Assembly: GCA_017536845.1 (NCBI GenBank)
Contig: JAFWCP010000234.1
Coordinates: 1-16,231 of the forward strand
Source: Solobacterium sp.
GTDB lineage: Bacteria > Bacillota_I > Bacilli_A > Erysipelotrichales > Erysipelotrichaceae
Reading direction: 5' to 3'
DNA: 16,231 bases
The translations under genes and the position numbers were made by a program. Below are positions 1 to 8,196 of the stretch, piece by piece. The notes below the pieces were generated by a model. It made no database searches. It was not told the origin of the DNA and saw only the letters and a program-made list of their open reading frames with translations. The stretch's first letter is position 1, and every line of letters starts with the position of its first letter.

Positions 1-1062
1 AGAGACAACCAGGACCTTGTGAGCGGAACGATCGACGGATTATATACATTCACACATCCGTTCGGCTGCTCGCAGACCGGCCATGACCACGCCCAGACAA
101 GAAAGCTGCTGGCTTCCCTTGTCCGCCATCCCAATGCGGCAAGCGTCCTGGTGCTGAGCCTTGGCTGTGAAAACCTGACCCACGAACAGTTCCTGCAGGA
201 ACTGGGCGACTATGACCCTGAGCGGGTGAAGTTCCTCACCTGCCAGCATGTCGAGGACGAAATTGAAGCCGGTTCCCAGCTTCTCGAAGAATGCGCCGCC
301 TATGCAGCTCAGTTTGAAAGAGAAGAAATTCCGGCCAGTGAGCTCGTCGTCGGCATGAAGTGCGGCGGCTCGGACGGCCTGTCCGGCATCACCGCCAACC
401 CGACCGTCGGCAGATTCTCCGACATGCTTACCGCCATGGGCGGCACTACCGTCCTGACGGAAGTCCCGGAGATGTTCGGCGCCGAGAGCTTCCTGCTCAA
501 CCGCTGTGTTTCGCAGGAGGTCTTCGAAAAGGCATCGAACATGCTGAATGGGTTTAAGAACTACTTCATTTCCCATAACGAAGTCGTTTATGATAACCCG
601 AGCCCGGGCAACAAGCAGGGCGGCATTACAACTCTGGAAGATAAATCCTGCGGCTGTGTGCAGAAGGGCGGCAGCGCCCCGATCGTCGATGTCATCAACT
701 ATGCCGAACAGGTAAAGGTCAAGGGCCTCAACCTGCTTTACGGCCCGGGCAATGACCTTGTATCAGCAACTGCCCTGACCGCGGCAGGTGCCCATATGAT
801 CCTGTTTACAACCGGCAGAGGTACGCCGTTCGGCGCACCGGCTCCGACCATGAAGATCGCCACCAACACACCGCTTGCGGAAAAGAAGAAGAACTGGATC
901 GACTTCAACGCCGGCGTTGTCGCGGATGGTACAAGAACACTGGACGAAGCGGCAAAAGACCTGCTGGACCTGGTCCTCGAAACCGCTTCCGGCAAACAGA
1001 CATGTTCGGAAAGAAAAGGCTTCCGTGAGATTTCCATCTTCAAGGATGGCGTTGTACTCTAG
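1..1062 (+). CDS. uxaA: Altronate dehydratase (UxaA), C-terminal part, cut by the window start
   Basis: UxaA removes water from D-altronate to give 2-keto-3-deoxy-D-gluconate (KDG) in galacturonate breakdown in the cytoplasm. The frame is open from base 1 and in phase with it, so the true start lies upstream; the GTG at 19 is an internal valine codon. The 353 residues seen match the large catalytic domain of the UxaA/GarD family. Counting from base 1, they include the stretch beginning CGGSDGLSGITANP at residue 121, NPSPGNKQGG from residue 199, and the following TLEDKS and GRGTPFG blocks. The family's small N-terminal SAF domain and the start of the large domain are missing. The next gene's AGGAGG overlaps this stop codon, so the genes are co-transcribed. 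Galactarate dehydratase (GarD) is a relative, but the fit to UxaA and the uxaC/eda/kdgK neighbours favour altronate dehydratase. Confidence 0.92.
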   Translation, partial: RDNQDLVSGTIDGLYTFTHPFGCSQTGHDHAQTRKLLASLVRHPNAASVLVLSLGCENLTHEQFLQELGDYDPERVKFLTCQHVEDEIEAGSQLLEECAAYAAQFEREEIPASELVVGMKCGGSDGLSGITANPTVGRFSDMLTAMGGTTVLTEVPEMFGAESFLLNRCVSQEVFEKASNMLNGFKNYFISHNEVVYDNPSPGNKQGGITTLEDKSCGCVQKGGSAPIVDVINYAEQVKVKGLNLLYGPGNDLVSATALTAAGAHMILFTTGRGTPFGAPAPTMKIATNTPLAEKKKNWIDFNAGVVADGTRTLDEAAKDLLDLVLETASGKQTCSERKGFREISIFKDGVVL

Positions 1063-1074
1063 GAGGTTCCATAC

Positions 1075-1929
1075 ATGCAGTTAGGCATTCGGCTCCACGA
1101 TGTCAATGCGTCACTGCCTATAGAAGAACAGACCATGGAGGCAAGGGCACGCAAGGCAAAAGAAGAAGGATTTTCCTGCGTGCACCTTGCATACTCCAAG
1201 GTCATCAAAGGTGTGACGTTTGACGACTGTGCCTTAAACGAAGGCCTTGCCGTCTATACGAAAAAGGTCTTCGCAAAGCAGGATCTGGATGTTGCCGTGC
1301 TGGGCTGCTATCTCAACCTGGCCCATCCCGACCCGGAAGAACTGAAGAAGATCCAGAGCCGCTACTATGGCCATTTACGGGTGGCTTCCCTGCTTGGCTG
1401 TTCGGTGGTCGGCACCGAAACCGGCGCCCCCAACCCGCAGTATAAGCATGATGCCAATACCCATTCGAAGGAAGCTCTGGAAACCTTCATCACCAACCTT
1501 GCTCCGGTTGTGGAATGCGCCGAAAAGCATGGCGTGAACATGGCCATTGAACCGGTCTGGAAGCACATTGTCTATGACGCAAAGCGGGCAAAAACCGTTC
1601 TCGATGCCATCGGGTCACCGAATCTGCGCATCATCTTTGACCCGGTGAACCTGCTGTATCCCGGCAATCTGGATCAAAGAGAACAGGTATTTGCCGAAAC
1701 GATGGAACTGCTTGGCGACCATATTGCCGTTGTGCATCTGAAAGACTATGTTCCTGCCGGCGATGACCTCAAGAGCATCGCCGCCGGAACCGGCGAAATG
1801 GACTATACTGAGATTCTGCGGTTTATGAAAACCCGCAAGCCGTATATCCAGGCAACGCTGGAAAATACGGTGAACGACAATGCCGTCCAGGCACGTATGT
1901 ACCTGCAGGGCATCTATGATCAGCTATAA
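1075..1929 (+). CDS. Sugar phosphate isomerase/epimerase-like TIM-barrel protein
   Basis: A 284-residue protein of the xylose isomerase-like/AP endonuclease 2 TIM-barrel superfamily. These are usually divalent-metal enzymes acting on keto sugars or their phosphates. Likely metal ligands sit at the expected strand ends: E159 (AIEPVW), D189 (IIFDPVN), H221 (VVHLKD) and E263 (TLEN). E115 in GTETG is also typical. The start is well placed, with AGGAGG at 1061-1066 eight bases before the ATG. It lies 12 bases after uxaA and 24 before eda, inside the hexuronate operon, so a uronate, ketogluconate or related sugar acid is a reasonable substrate. The exact reaction cannot be read from the sequence. 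It is not a standard member of the isomerase pathway, which uses UxaC. Family confidence is high; function is unknown. Confidence 0.85.
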   Translation: MQLGIRLHDVNASLPIEEQTMEARARKAKEEGFSCVHLAYSKVIKGVTFDDCALNEGLAVYTKKVFAKQDLDVAVLGCYLNLAHPDPEELKKIQSRYYGHLRVASLLGCSVVGTETGAPNPQYKHDANTHSKEALETFITNLAPVVECAEKHGVNMAIEPVWKHIVYDAKRAKTVLDAIGSPNLRIIFDPVNLLYPGNLDQREQVFAETMELLGDHIAVVHLKDYVPAGDDLKSIAAGTGEMDYTEILRFMKTRKPYIQATLENTVNDNAVQARMYLQGIYDQL

Positions 1930-1953
1930 GAAAAAGAAGAGGAGAAAATCATT

Positions 1954-2598
1954 ATGAACAGCTTGAATGAAGCAATCGCCAGGATCGGTGTTGTACCGGT
2001 CATCAAACTTACAAACCCGGAACGTGACGCAGCTCCGCTGGCAAAGGCTCTGACGGAAGGCGGTCTGCCGGTAGCGGAAGTGACCTTCCGAGCTGCCGGG
2101 GCTGACAAGGCCATTAAGCTCATGAAGGAAACATGCCCTGACATGATCGTCGGTGCAGGTACCGTCCTGACACTCGAACAGGTTCAGGCAGCTTATGATG
2201 CCGGTTCACAGTTCATCGTTTCCCCGGGCTTCTCCGCTGCGATTGCGGACAAGTGCGCGGAGCTTGGCATTCAGTACTTCCCGGGCGTAACAACCCCGAC
2301 CGAATACCAGATGGCTCTGCCGTATGGCTATGAAGTCATCAAGTTCTTCCCGGCTGAACAGTCCGGCGGCCTTGCCAAGATCAAGGCGATGAGTGCGCCG
2401 TTCCCGATGTTCAAGGTCATGCCGACAGGCGGCATCTCCCTGAAGAATCTGGAAGAATACCTGTCCTGCCCGGTCATCGCGGCATGCGGCGGCTCCTACA
2501 TGGTCAAGGCCGATGATATCGAAAACGGCAACTGGGACCACATCATTGAACTGTGCAGGCAGACAAGAGAAATCGTTGACAGAGTCAGAGCAAAGTAA
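1954..2598 (+). CDS. eda: KDPG aldolase (2-keto-3-deoxy-6-phosphogluconate aldolase)
   Basis: A class I aldolase that splits KDPG into pyruvate and glyceraldehyde-3-phosphate; many relatives also cleave 4-hydroxy-2-oxoglutarate. The 214-residue length is normal for the family and covers a complete single TIM barrel. Visible active-site features are E42 and R46 in VAEVTFR, the GAGTVL turn around residue 67, FIVSPGF near residue 88, and the Schiff-base lysine K130 in GYEVIKFFPAE. TGGIS in the last third fits the phosphate-binding loop. An AGGAG (1940-1944) precedes the ATG by nine bases. It lies 15 bases upstream of the KDG kinase gene, so the last two steps of the KDG branch are encoded side by side and co-transcribed. 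Confidence 0.96.
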   Translation: MNSLNEAIARIGVVPVIKLTNPERDAAPLAKALTEGGLPVAEVTFRAAGADKAIKLMKETCPDMIVGAGTVLTLEQVQAAYDAGSQFIVSPGFSAAIADKCAELGIQYFPGVTTPTEYQMALPYGYEVIKFFPAEQSGGLAKIKAMSAPFPMFKVMPTGGISLKNLEEYLSCPVIAACGGSYMVKADDIENGNWDHIIELCRQTREIVDRVRAK

Positions 2599-2613
2599 AA
2601 GGAGAAAACAGTT

Positions 2614-3642
2614 ATGAGCAAAGTAGTTACATTCGGCGAACTGATGGTTCGTCTGCAGCCCTTCAATTATGAGCGCTTTGTCCAGGCAAACACCCTGGAA
2701 TTCACCTTCGGCGGCGGCGAAGCCAATGTTGCGGTTTCCCTTGCCAACTATGGTCTGGATGCTTCCTTCGTGACAAAACTGCCGGCCCACGCCATCGGCC
2801 AGGCGGCGATCAACAGCCTGCGCCGTTACGGTGTTGATACATCCGACATCGTCCGCGGCGGCGACAGAGTAGGTATCTACTACAACGAAAAGGGTGCTTC
2901 CCAGCGCGGCTCCGTCTGCATTTATGACCGTGCCAACAGCGCCATCCAGCTGGCTTCTCCGGAAGACTTTGACTGGGACAAGATCTTCGACGGCGCTGAC
3001 TGGTTCCACTTCACCGGCATCACACCGGCATTAGGACCCAATGTTGTCGAAATCTGCCGTCAGGCGTGCAAGGCTGCCAAGGCCAAGGGACTGAAGATTT
3101 CCTGCGACCTCAACTACCGCGGCAAGCTGTGGACAAGAGAACAGGCCAGAGAAGCAATGACAGACCTCTGCCAGTATGTAGACGTCGTCATCTCCAACGA
3201 AGAAGATGCAAAGGATGTCTTCGGCATTGAAGCAGAAGCTACCAACATCTACGGCGGCAAGCTCAACCATGACGGCTACAAGTCCGTTGCCAGGCAGCTG
3301 GCTGACAAGTTCGGCTTCGAAAAGGTTGCGATTACCCTGCGTGAATCCCACAGTGCTTCCGACAACGGCTGGAGCGCACTGCTCTATGATGTTGCAGCTG
3401 ATGAATACTGCTTCTCCAAGAAGTATGAACTGAGAATCATTGACCGTGTAGGCGGCGGTGACAGCTTCGGCGGCGGCCTGATCTATGCGTTATTAACCGG
3501 CAAGTCCACCCAGGCGGCGGTTGAATTTGCAGTTGCAGCTTCGGCACTGAAGCACACCATCGAAGGCGACTACAACATGATGACCGTATCTGAGGTTGAA
3601 AAGCTCGCCGGCGGCGACGGCTCCGGAAGAATCCAGCGTTGA
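2614..3642 (+). CDS. kdgK: 2-keto-3-deoxygluconate kinase, PfkB/ribokinase family
   Basis: Phosphorylates KDG with ATP to KDPG, the substrate of the aldolase encoded just upstream. The 342 residues show the PfkB architecture. There is an N-terminal strand VVTFGELMVRL, the sugar-binding GGGEANVAVSLA at residues 33-44, FTGITPAL near residue 133, and the C-terminal signature DRVGGGDSFGGG at 277-288 with catalytic base D283 and anion-hole glycines 280-282. The usual GAGD is GGGD here, as in the next gene. AAAAGGAG ends about nine bases before the ATG. This is the first of two PfkB kinases in a row and the more standard one: it has no N-terminal extension and directly follows eda. The substrate is inferred from family resemblance and context. 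Confidence 0.88.
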   Translation: MSKVVTFGELMVRLQPFNYERFVQANTLEFTFGGGEANVAVSLANYGLDASFVTKLPAHAIGQAAINSLRRYGVDTSDIVRGGDRVGIYYNEKGASQRGSVCIYDRANSAIQLASPEDFDWDKIFDGADWFHFTGITPALGPNVVEICRQACKAAKAKGLKISCDLNYRGKLWTREQAREAMTDLCQYVDVVISNEEDAKDVFGIEAEATNIYGGKLNHDGYKSVARQLADKFGFEKVAITLRESHSASDNGWSALLYDVAADEYCFSKKYELRIIDRVGGGDSFGGGLIYALLTGKSTQAAVEFAVAASALKHTIEGDYNMMTVSEVEKLAGGDGSGRIQR

Positions 3643-3663
3643 TCAGTTCAGGAGAATTTCAAC

Positions 3664-4749
3664 ATGATGCATCACAATCCGCTGCTGAGTGAAAACCCGG
3701 ACCGGAAGTTCATTACGTTCGGAGAAGTCATGATGCGTTTGACCCCGCCCAACTATGACAAGATCAGAGTTGCGACGGATTTTGAAATCAGCTACGGCGG
3801 CTCCGAGGCCAACATTGCCCTTGCGCTGGCAAATCTGAAGGTGGACAGCACGTTCTTTACGGTTGTCCCTGACAATTCCCTGGGCAAGAGTGCCGTACGT
3901 ATGTTACGAAGCAATGACGTCCACTGCACCCCGGTCATCCTTTCGACCCCGGAACAGACTCCGACCCATCGGATGGGCGTCTACTATCTGGAAACCGGCT
4001 ATGGGATCCGTCCCTCGCGGGTAACCTATGACCGCAAGCACAGCGCCATCGCCGAGTTTGATTTTTCAAGCATTGACGAGGACGCACTGCTGGAAGGCTA
4101 TGACTGGCTGCATCTGTCCGGCATTACCCCGGCGCTGAGCCCTTCCTGCGCCGAGTTCACACTCCGGCTGATGAAGAAAGCCAAGGAAAAGGGGCTGACC
4201 GTCAGCTTTGACGGCAACTTCCGTTCCCTGTTATGGACGTGGGATGAAGCCCGTGACTACTGCACACAGTGCCTGCCTTATGTGGATGTGCTGTTCGGCA
4301 TCGAACCGTACCATCTCTGGAAGGATGAAGAAGACCATGCCAAAGGCGACGTCAAGGACGGCCTCAGCATGCATCCCAGCTATGAACAGCAGGATGATGT
4401 CTTCCAGGCATTTGTGGAAAGATATCCCAATATCAAGTGCATCGCCCGGCATGTCCGCTACGCCCACTCCGGCAGCGAGAACAGCCTGATGGCTTACATG
4501 TGGTACCAGGGACATACCTTCGAAAGCAAGATGTTCACCTTCAATATCCTTGACCGTGTCGGCGGCGGCGACGCCTTCGCAAGCGGCCTCATCTATGCGA
4601 TGATGCACGGCTACAAGCCGATGGATATGGTGAACTTCGCGGTTGCTTCCAGTGTGATCAAGCATACGATCCACGGTGACGGCAACATCATCGACGATGC
4701 CGAGAGCATCCGGAACCTGATGAATATGAATTACGATATCAAGAGGTAA
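3664..4749 (+). CDS. Second PfkB-family sugar kinase, KDG-kinase-like paralogue
   Basis: A 361-residue ribokinase-family protein clearly related to the kinase immediately upstream. Both share FGE-x-M-x-RL near the N-terminus, GG-x-EANIA/VA in the sugar site, SGITPAL (FTGITPAL in the upstream copy), and DRVGGGD with the catalytic aspartate (D303 here). It differs by about 13 extra N-terminal residues, by a charged stretch around residues 216-245 (HLWKDEEDHAKGD and following), and by ARHVRYAHSG near residue 261 where the paralogue has TLRESHSAS. AGGAG at 3650-3654 fixes the ATG at 3664, 21 bases after the previous stop. Seven bases separate it from uxaC. It may phosphorylate KDG, or a different keto sugar acid, which would explain keeping two copies. 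The kinase family is certain; the substrate is not. Confidence 0.85.
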   Translation: MMHHNPLLSENPDRKFITFGEVMMRLTPPNYDKIRVATDFEISYGGSEANIALALANLKVDSTFFTVVPDNSLGKSAVRMLRSNDVHCTPVILSTPEQTPTHRMGVYYLETGYGIRPSRVTYDRKHSAIAEFDFSSIDEDALLEGYDWLHLSGITPALSPSCAEFTLRLMKKAKEKGLTVSFDGNFRSLLWTWDEARDYCTQCLPYVDVLFGIEPYHLWKDEEDHAKGDVKDGLSMHPSYEQQDDVFQAFVERYPNIKCIARHVRYAHSGSENSLMAYMWYQGHTFESKMFTFNILDRVGGGDAFASGLIYAMMHGYKPMDMVNFAVASSVIKHTIHGDGNIIDDAESIRNLMNMNYDIKR

Positions 4750-4756
4750 GAGATAC

Positions 4757-6190
4757 ATGAAAGCATTTATGGATAAGAACTTCCTTCTCGAGACAGAAAC
4801 AGCGCAGCATCTGTTCCATGACTATTCCGACAAGATGCCGCTGGTGGACTATCACTGCCACATCTCTCCGAGGGAAATCTACGAAGACAGACGTTTCAAC
4901 AACCTGGCGGAAGTCTGGCTCGGCGGCAAGAACCCTGACGGTTCCTACTTCGGCGACCACTACAAGTGGAGAGTCATGCGTTCCAACGGTACACCTGAGG
5001 ACTTCATCACCGGCGACCAGCCCGACTTCGAACGTTTCCTGAAGTTCGCATCAGCGCTGGAAATGGCCATCGGCAACCCGATGTACCACTGGACCAACAT
5101 GGAACTTCATAAGTACTTCGGCGTTGAAGAACCGCTGACCGTTGAAAACGCGAAGGAAATCTGGGACAAGTGCAACGACAAGCTGCAGAATGATCCCAAC
5201 ATGACCGTCAGAGGCCTGATCAAGCAGTCCAACGTTGCCTTCATCGGCACAACGGACGACCCGATCGATTCTCTGGAATGGCATGTCAAGATCAAGGAAG
5301 ACCCTTCCATCGAAGTCAAGGTCTGCCCGTCCTTCCGTCCTGACAAGGCCATCAACATCAACAAAGAAGGCTTTGCGGACTACATCGGCAAGCTGGCCGC
5401 TTCCGTAAACAAGAGCGAACTGGCAACCGCCGACGATGTCATCGCAGCGCTGATTGAACGTCTGGAATTCTTTGCGGAAATGGGCTGCCGGGCAAGTGAC
5501 CACGGTCTGGACTACATCCCGTACAGACACGGCACACCAGAAGAAGTCAATGCCGCATACCAGAAGGTCATGCAGGGCGGCGAAGTCACTCTCGAAGAAG
5601 CTGAAAAGTATCAGACAGCCGTGCTCGTTGCACTTGCGAAGGCGTATCACCGCCTCGGCATCGCCATGCAGCTGCACTACTCCTGCCTGAGAAACATGAA
5701 CGAAAAGATGTACAGAAGGCTTGGCCCGGATACCGGTTATGACATGATCGCCCAGAATACCTGCGGCGGTGACATTGCCAGACTGTTATCCAGGCTGGAC
5801 GAGACCAACGAATGCCCGAAGACCATCCTGTACTCCCTGAATCCGGCCGATCTGGCACAGCTTGGAACATTGCTGGGCTGCTTCCAGTCGGATGAGATTC
5901 CGGGCAAGATCCAGCTTGGCTCGGCATGGTGGTTCAATGATACAAAGAGCGGCATGGAAGATCAGATGAGATATCTGGCCAACCTCGGCCTGCTGGGCAA
6001 CTTCATCGGTATGCTCACAGACTCCAGATCCTTCCTCTCCTATGCCCGTCATGACTACTTCCGCCGCATCATGTGCAACATGGTCGGCAACTGGGTTGAA
6101 AACGGCGAGTATCCCAACAACGACGCTTCCCTCAAGAAGATCGTTGAAGGCATCAGCTATACCAACGCTGCCCGTTACTTCGGCCTGTAA
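4757..6190 (+). CDS. uxaC: Uronate isomerase (glucuronate/galacturonate isomerase)
   Basis: Interconverts D-glucuronate with D-fructuronate and D-galacturonate with D-tagaturonate, the entry step of hexuronate catabolism. The 477 residues match the family length. The N-terminus follows the UxaC pattern (MKAFMDKNFLLETE), then D31-Y-H33-C-H35, the amidohydrolase-type metal motif, then YKWRVMRSNG and IGNPMYHWTNMEL. The C-terminal half has GTLLGCFQ, GSAWWFND and LTDSRSFLSY, all typical of UxaC. The ATG at 4757 is supported by AAGAGG at 4741-4746, which overlaps the end of the preceding gene. An in-frame ATG four codons later is possible but fits the family start less well. It is the last gene of the operon, with a terminator starting 17 bases downstream. 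Confidence 0.96.
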   Translation: MKAFMDKNFLLETETAQHLFHDYSDKMPLVDYHCHISPREIYEDRRFNNLAEVWLGGKNPDGSYFGDHYKWRVMRSNGTPEDFITGDQPDFERFLKFASALEMAIGNPMYHWTNMELHKYFGVEEPLTVENAKEIWDKCNDKLQNDPNMTVRGLIKQSNVAFIGTTDDPIDSLEWHVKIKEDPSIEVKVCPSFRPDKAININKEGFADYIGKLAASVNKSELATADDVIAALIERLEFFAEMGCRASDHGLDYIPYRHGTPEEVNAAYQKVMQGGEVTLEEAEKYQTAVLVALAKAYHRLGIAMQLHYSCLRNMNEKMYRRLGPDTGYDMIAQNTCGGDIARLLSRLDETNECPKTILYSLNPADLAQLGTLLGCFQSDEIPGKIQLGSAWWFNDTKSGMEDQMRYLANLGLLGNFIGMLTDSRSFLSYARHDYFRRIMCNMVGNWVENGEYPNNDASLKKIVEGISYTNAARYFGL

Positions 6191-6206
6191 GACAGTATTT
6201 CTGAAG

Positions 6207-6238
6207 AGAATGCCGTTTCATCAGCGGCATTCTTTTTT
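6207..6238 (+). terminator. Intrinsic terminator of the hexuronate operon
   Basis: A perfect nine-base stem (6207-6215 with 6225-6233) encloses a nine-base loop, and the 3' arm runs into six Ts at 6233-6238. It begins 17 bases after the uxaC stop, so the operon most likely ends here and the next gene needs its own promoter. Confidence 0.88.
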
Positions 6239-6290
6239 CCGGCTTTATGGATTGTTATGTTAAAAGATGATCAGAGAGAAAAGGTAATTC

Positions 6291-6308
6291 TTCTGCAGTG
6301 CTGCAGAA
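6291..6308. repeat. Short inverted repeat (possible operator) upstream of the AAA-ATPase gene
   Basis: TTCTGCAG and CTGCAGAA form perfect eight-base arms separated by TG. It lies 58 bases before the -10 box of the next gene. No T-tract follows, so it is not a terminator. A regulator binding site is possible but unproven. The rest of 6239-6396 holds only the features listed here. Confidence 0.4.
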
Positions 6309-6343
6309 AATGGCTCTTTTAAAGGACAAGAGCGGCATAATCA

Positions 6344-6371
6344 TGCCCGGGCAGGCAAAATCAGGTATAAT
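6344..6371 (+). promoter_or_regulatory. Candidate promoter of the AAA-ATPase-like gene
   Basis: A consensus TATAAT stands at 6366-6371, 25 bases before the start codon. At the normal distance there is no recognisable -35. That spot is occupied instead by TGCCCGGGCA (6344-6353), a perfect ten-base palindrome. This suggests either an activator- or repressor-controlled promoter or a chance -10 match. AGGAAGG at 6382-6388 is a good ribosome binding site eight bases before the ATG. Confidence 0.45.
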
Positions 6372-6396
6372 ATTCAAAAGCAGGAAGGTGATATGT

Positions 6397-8136
6397 ATGA
6401 GGAAGGGATTACCGGCGGGAATAGATTCATTCGAAAGAGTCCGTAAAGGGAATTATTATTTCGTGGATAAGTCCCTTGCATTAAAAGATCTTCTGGATCC
6501 GGCACCGGCTGCAGTGACCTTGCTTACAAGACCCAGACGGTTTGGCAAATCAATGCTTTTGAGCATGTTCAGGAATTTTCTTGATATAGGGCAGGCAGGA
6601 ACGGATCTTTTTACAGGCTTGAAGATCCATGATGATAAAGAATTCTGTGATCTGTACTTTCATCAATATCCGGTGATCTATCTGTCATTCAAAGAAATCA
6701 TCCCAACTTCACCATCTGATGAAAAGAGCGCGAGGGCAGCCCTGATCAAAACAGTCGGAGAAACGGCTGAAGGGTTTGCATTTTTACTGACCAGTGAAAA
6801 ACTGAATGAATCAGATAAAATGGCCTTTCGCAGGATATCCACTCGTAATCGGGATATGATGGAAGGTGATGAATTCATGATTGCGGATGATTCGCTGCGC
6901 GGAAGTCTGAAAACACTGTCAAGGCTTCTCCATAAACACTATGGTGTTCCCACTGTTATTCTGATTGACGAATATGATGTACCTTTGGATAAAGCTTTTT
7001 CGGGTGGGTATTATCATCTGTTTATCAACCTGTACAAGTCCTTTCTCAGTTCAGTTTTAAAATCAAATGATGATCTGGCTTTTGCGGTCATGACAGGATG
7101 CCTGAAGATTTCTGAGGAATCCATTTTCACCGGGCTGAACAATCTCACAGTTATGGACGTCATTCGATATGATATGGATGAATACTTTGGCTTTACACAG
7201 CAGGAAACAGAAGAACTGCTTACCTGTTATGGTTTGTCAGATTATAAGGAGATGGTGAAAGCATTTTATGATGGCTACCACTTTGGCAGTCAGCTTGTCT
7301 ATAATCCATGGTCAGTCATCTCCTTTGTCAAAGATGCTGTTTCAGCAGTCAGGAAAGGCAAAGAACCGATTCCACCGTCTGGCTGGATGAATTCGTCACA
7401 GAATGCCATTCTGGAAACGCTGATGAAGCAGGCCGATGCAGATGTAAGACGAGATCTGCAGGCACTTTCAGATGGGAAAACAATTGTCAAAAAACTCAAT
7501 GACCATGTGACGTATCCTCATCTGTTCGATACACCTGAACATATCTGGACAGTTTTACTTCACACAGGATACCTGACATGCACGACATTATCGCCGGATG
7601 GGATGGCTCATCTGATGATTCCCAATGAAGAAGTGCATAGATCCTTCGATGAATGCATCAACCAATGGGCGATGAAAACCACGGAAGAAGGGAAAAATCT
7701 GAAACAGTTCTGTGATGCCGTAGAAACATTCAACCCAGATAAAATCCAGCAGGCGATTCAGATATTACTGAAGGATGTTGTTTCCATCCGCGATACTGCA
7801 GCCAAAAGCGTCAGGGAGAATTATTATCATGGTATTCTGAACTGCGCTGTCAGTTACAGGCAAAACTGGTTAAGGTACTCAAACCCGGAGACTGGTGAAG
7901 GATACTGCGATATTGCCATTGAAGATCCTGACTTTTCATGGGGAATCATTTTTGAACTGAAGTTTGCGGAAAAGGGAAAATTCGAAAATGCTCTGAAAGA
8001 GGCAGAGTCGCAGATTCATACATGTCATTACGCGGAAATGCTGGAAGAAGACGGTGTTAAGAGGAAGTATCTGTATGCCATGGCATTCCATGGGAAAAAC
8101 TGTCGTGTCAGACAGGTGAATACCTGCGGCAGTTGA
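6397..8136 (+). CDS. AAA-ATPase-like protein with C-terminal PD-(D/E)XK nuclease domain
   Basis: A 579-residue protein of the widespread AAA-ATPase_like plus PDDEXK_9 family. It begins LPAGIDSFERVRKGNYYFVDK, the usual family start. The P-loop is TRPRRFGKS (K51), Walker B is ILIDEYD (D191, E192), and the family motif YDGYHFG is at 291-297. ENYYHGIL at 474-481 precedes the nuclease-like core D505 ... E520-L-K522 near the C-terminus. The start is the ATG at 6397 with AGGAAGG upstream. The frame is open back to about 6298 but that extension lacks family character. These genes occur in many copies in gut Firmicutes and Bacteroidetes, and their role is unknown; mobile-element or defence links are often suspected. 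The DNA is more A+T-rich than its neighbours: I count 45 G/C in 120 bases at 7021-7080 plus 7501-7560, against 34 of 60 at 2701-2760. That suggests acquisition. Confidence 0.88.
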   Translation: MRKGLPAGIDSFERVRKGNYYFVDKSLALKDLLDPAPAAVTLLTRPRRFGKSMLLSMFRNFLDIGQAGTDLFTGLKIHDDKEFCDLYFHQYPVIYLSFKEIIPTSPSDEKSARAALIKTVGETAEGFAFLLTSEKLNESDKMAFRRISTRNRDMMEGDEFMIADDSLRGSLKTLSRLLHKHYGVPTVILIDEYDVPLDKAFSGGYYHLFINLYKSFLSSVLKSNDDLAFAVMTGCLKISEESIFTGLNNLTVMDVIRYDMDEYFGFTQQETEELLTCYGLSDYKEMVKAFYDGYHFGSQLVYNPWSVISFVKDAVSAVRKGKEPIPPSGWMNSSQNAILETLMKQADADVRRDLQALSDGKTIVKKLNDHVTYPHLFDTPEHIWTVLLHTGYLTCTTLSPDGMAHLMIPNEEVHRSFDECINQWAMKTTEEGKNLKQFCDAVETFNPDKIQQAIQILLKDVVSIRDTAAKSVRENYYHGILNCAVSYRQNWLRYSNPETGEGYCDIAIEDPDFSWGIIFELKFAEKGKFENALKEAESQIHTCHYAEMLEEDGVKRKYLYAMAFHGKNCRVRQVNTCGS

Positions 8137-8177
8137 AATGATGCCATGTTTCCGCCGGATGCAAATGTGTATATATG

Positions 8178-8196
8178 TTTTCCGTCTGACGGAAAA
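8178..8196. repeat. Hairpin-forming inverted repeat between the AAA-ATPase and lipoprotein genes
   Basis: TTTTCCGT and ACGGAAAA form an eight-base perfect stem around a three-base loop. No T-run follows on either strand, so it is a weak terminator at best. It could be a regulator site or an RNA leader structure for the gene starting 33 bases later. The surrounding 92-base gap (8137-8228) has no clear promoter. Confidence 0.4.

Noticed and set aside
19..21. GTG at 19 as the start of uxaA
   Set aside because: The frame is open back to base 1, the family has extensive conserved sequence before this point, and there is no ribosome site ahead of it.
2206..3009. 267-codon minus-strand open frame across eda and kdgK
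   Set aside because: It overlaps two firmly identified genes and the gap between them, and its translation shows no known motif.
6298..6396. N-terminal extension of the AAA-ATPase-like protein from about 6298
   Set aside because: The frame is open, but the extension has no good ribosome site and contains the palindromes and the TATAAT. The family's normal N-terminus begins right after the ATG at 6397.
8178..8196. Terminator for the AAA-ATPase-like gene
   Set aside because: The stem is good, but no T-run follows on either strand, so I list it only as an inverted repeat.
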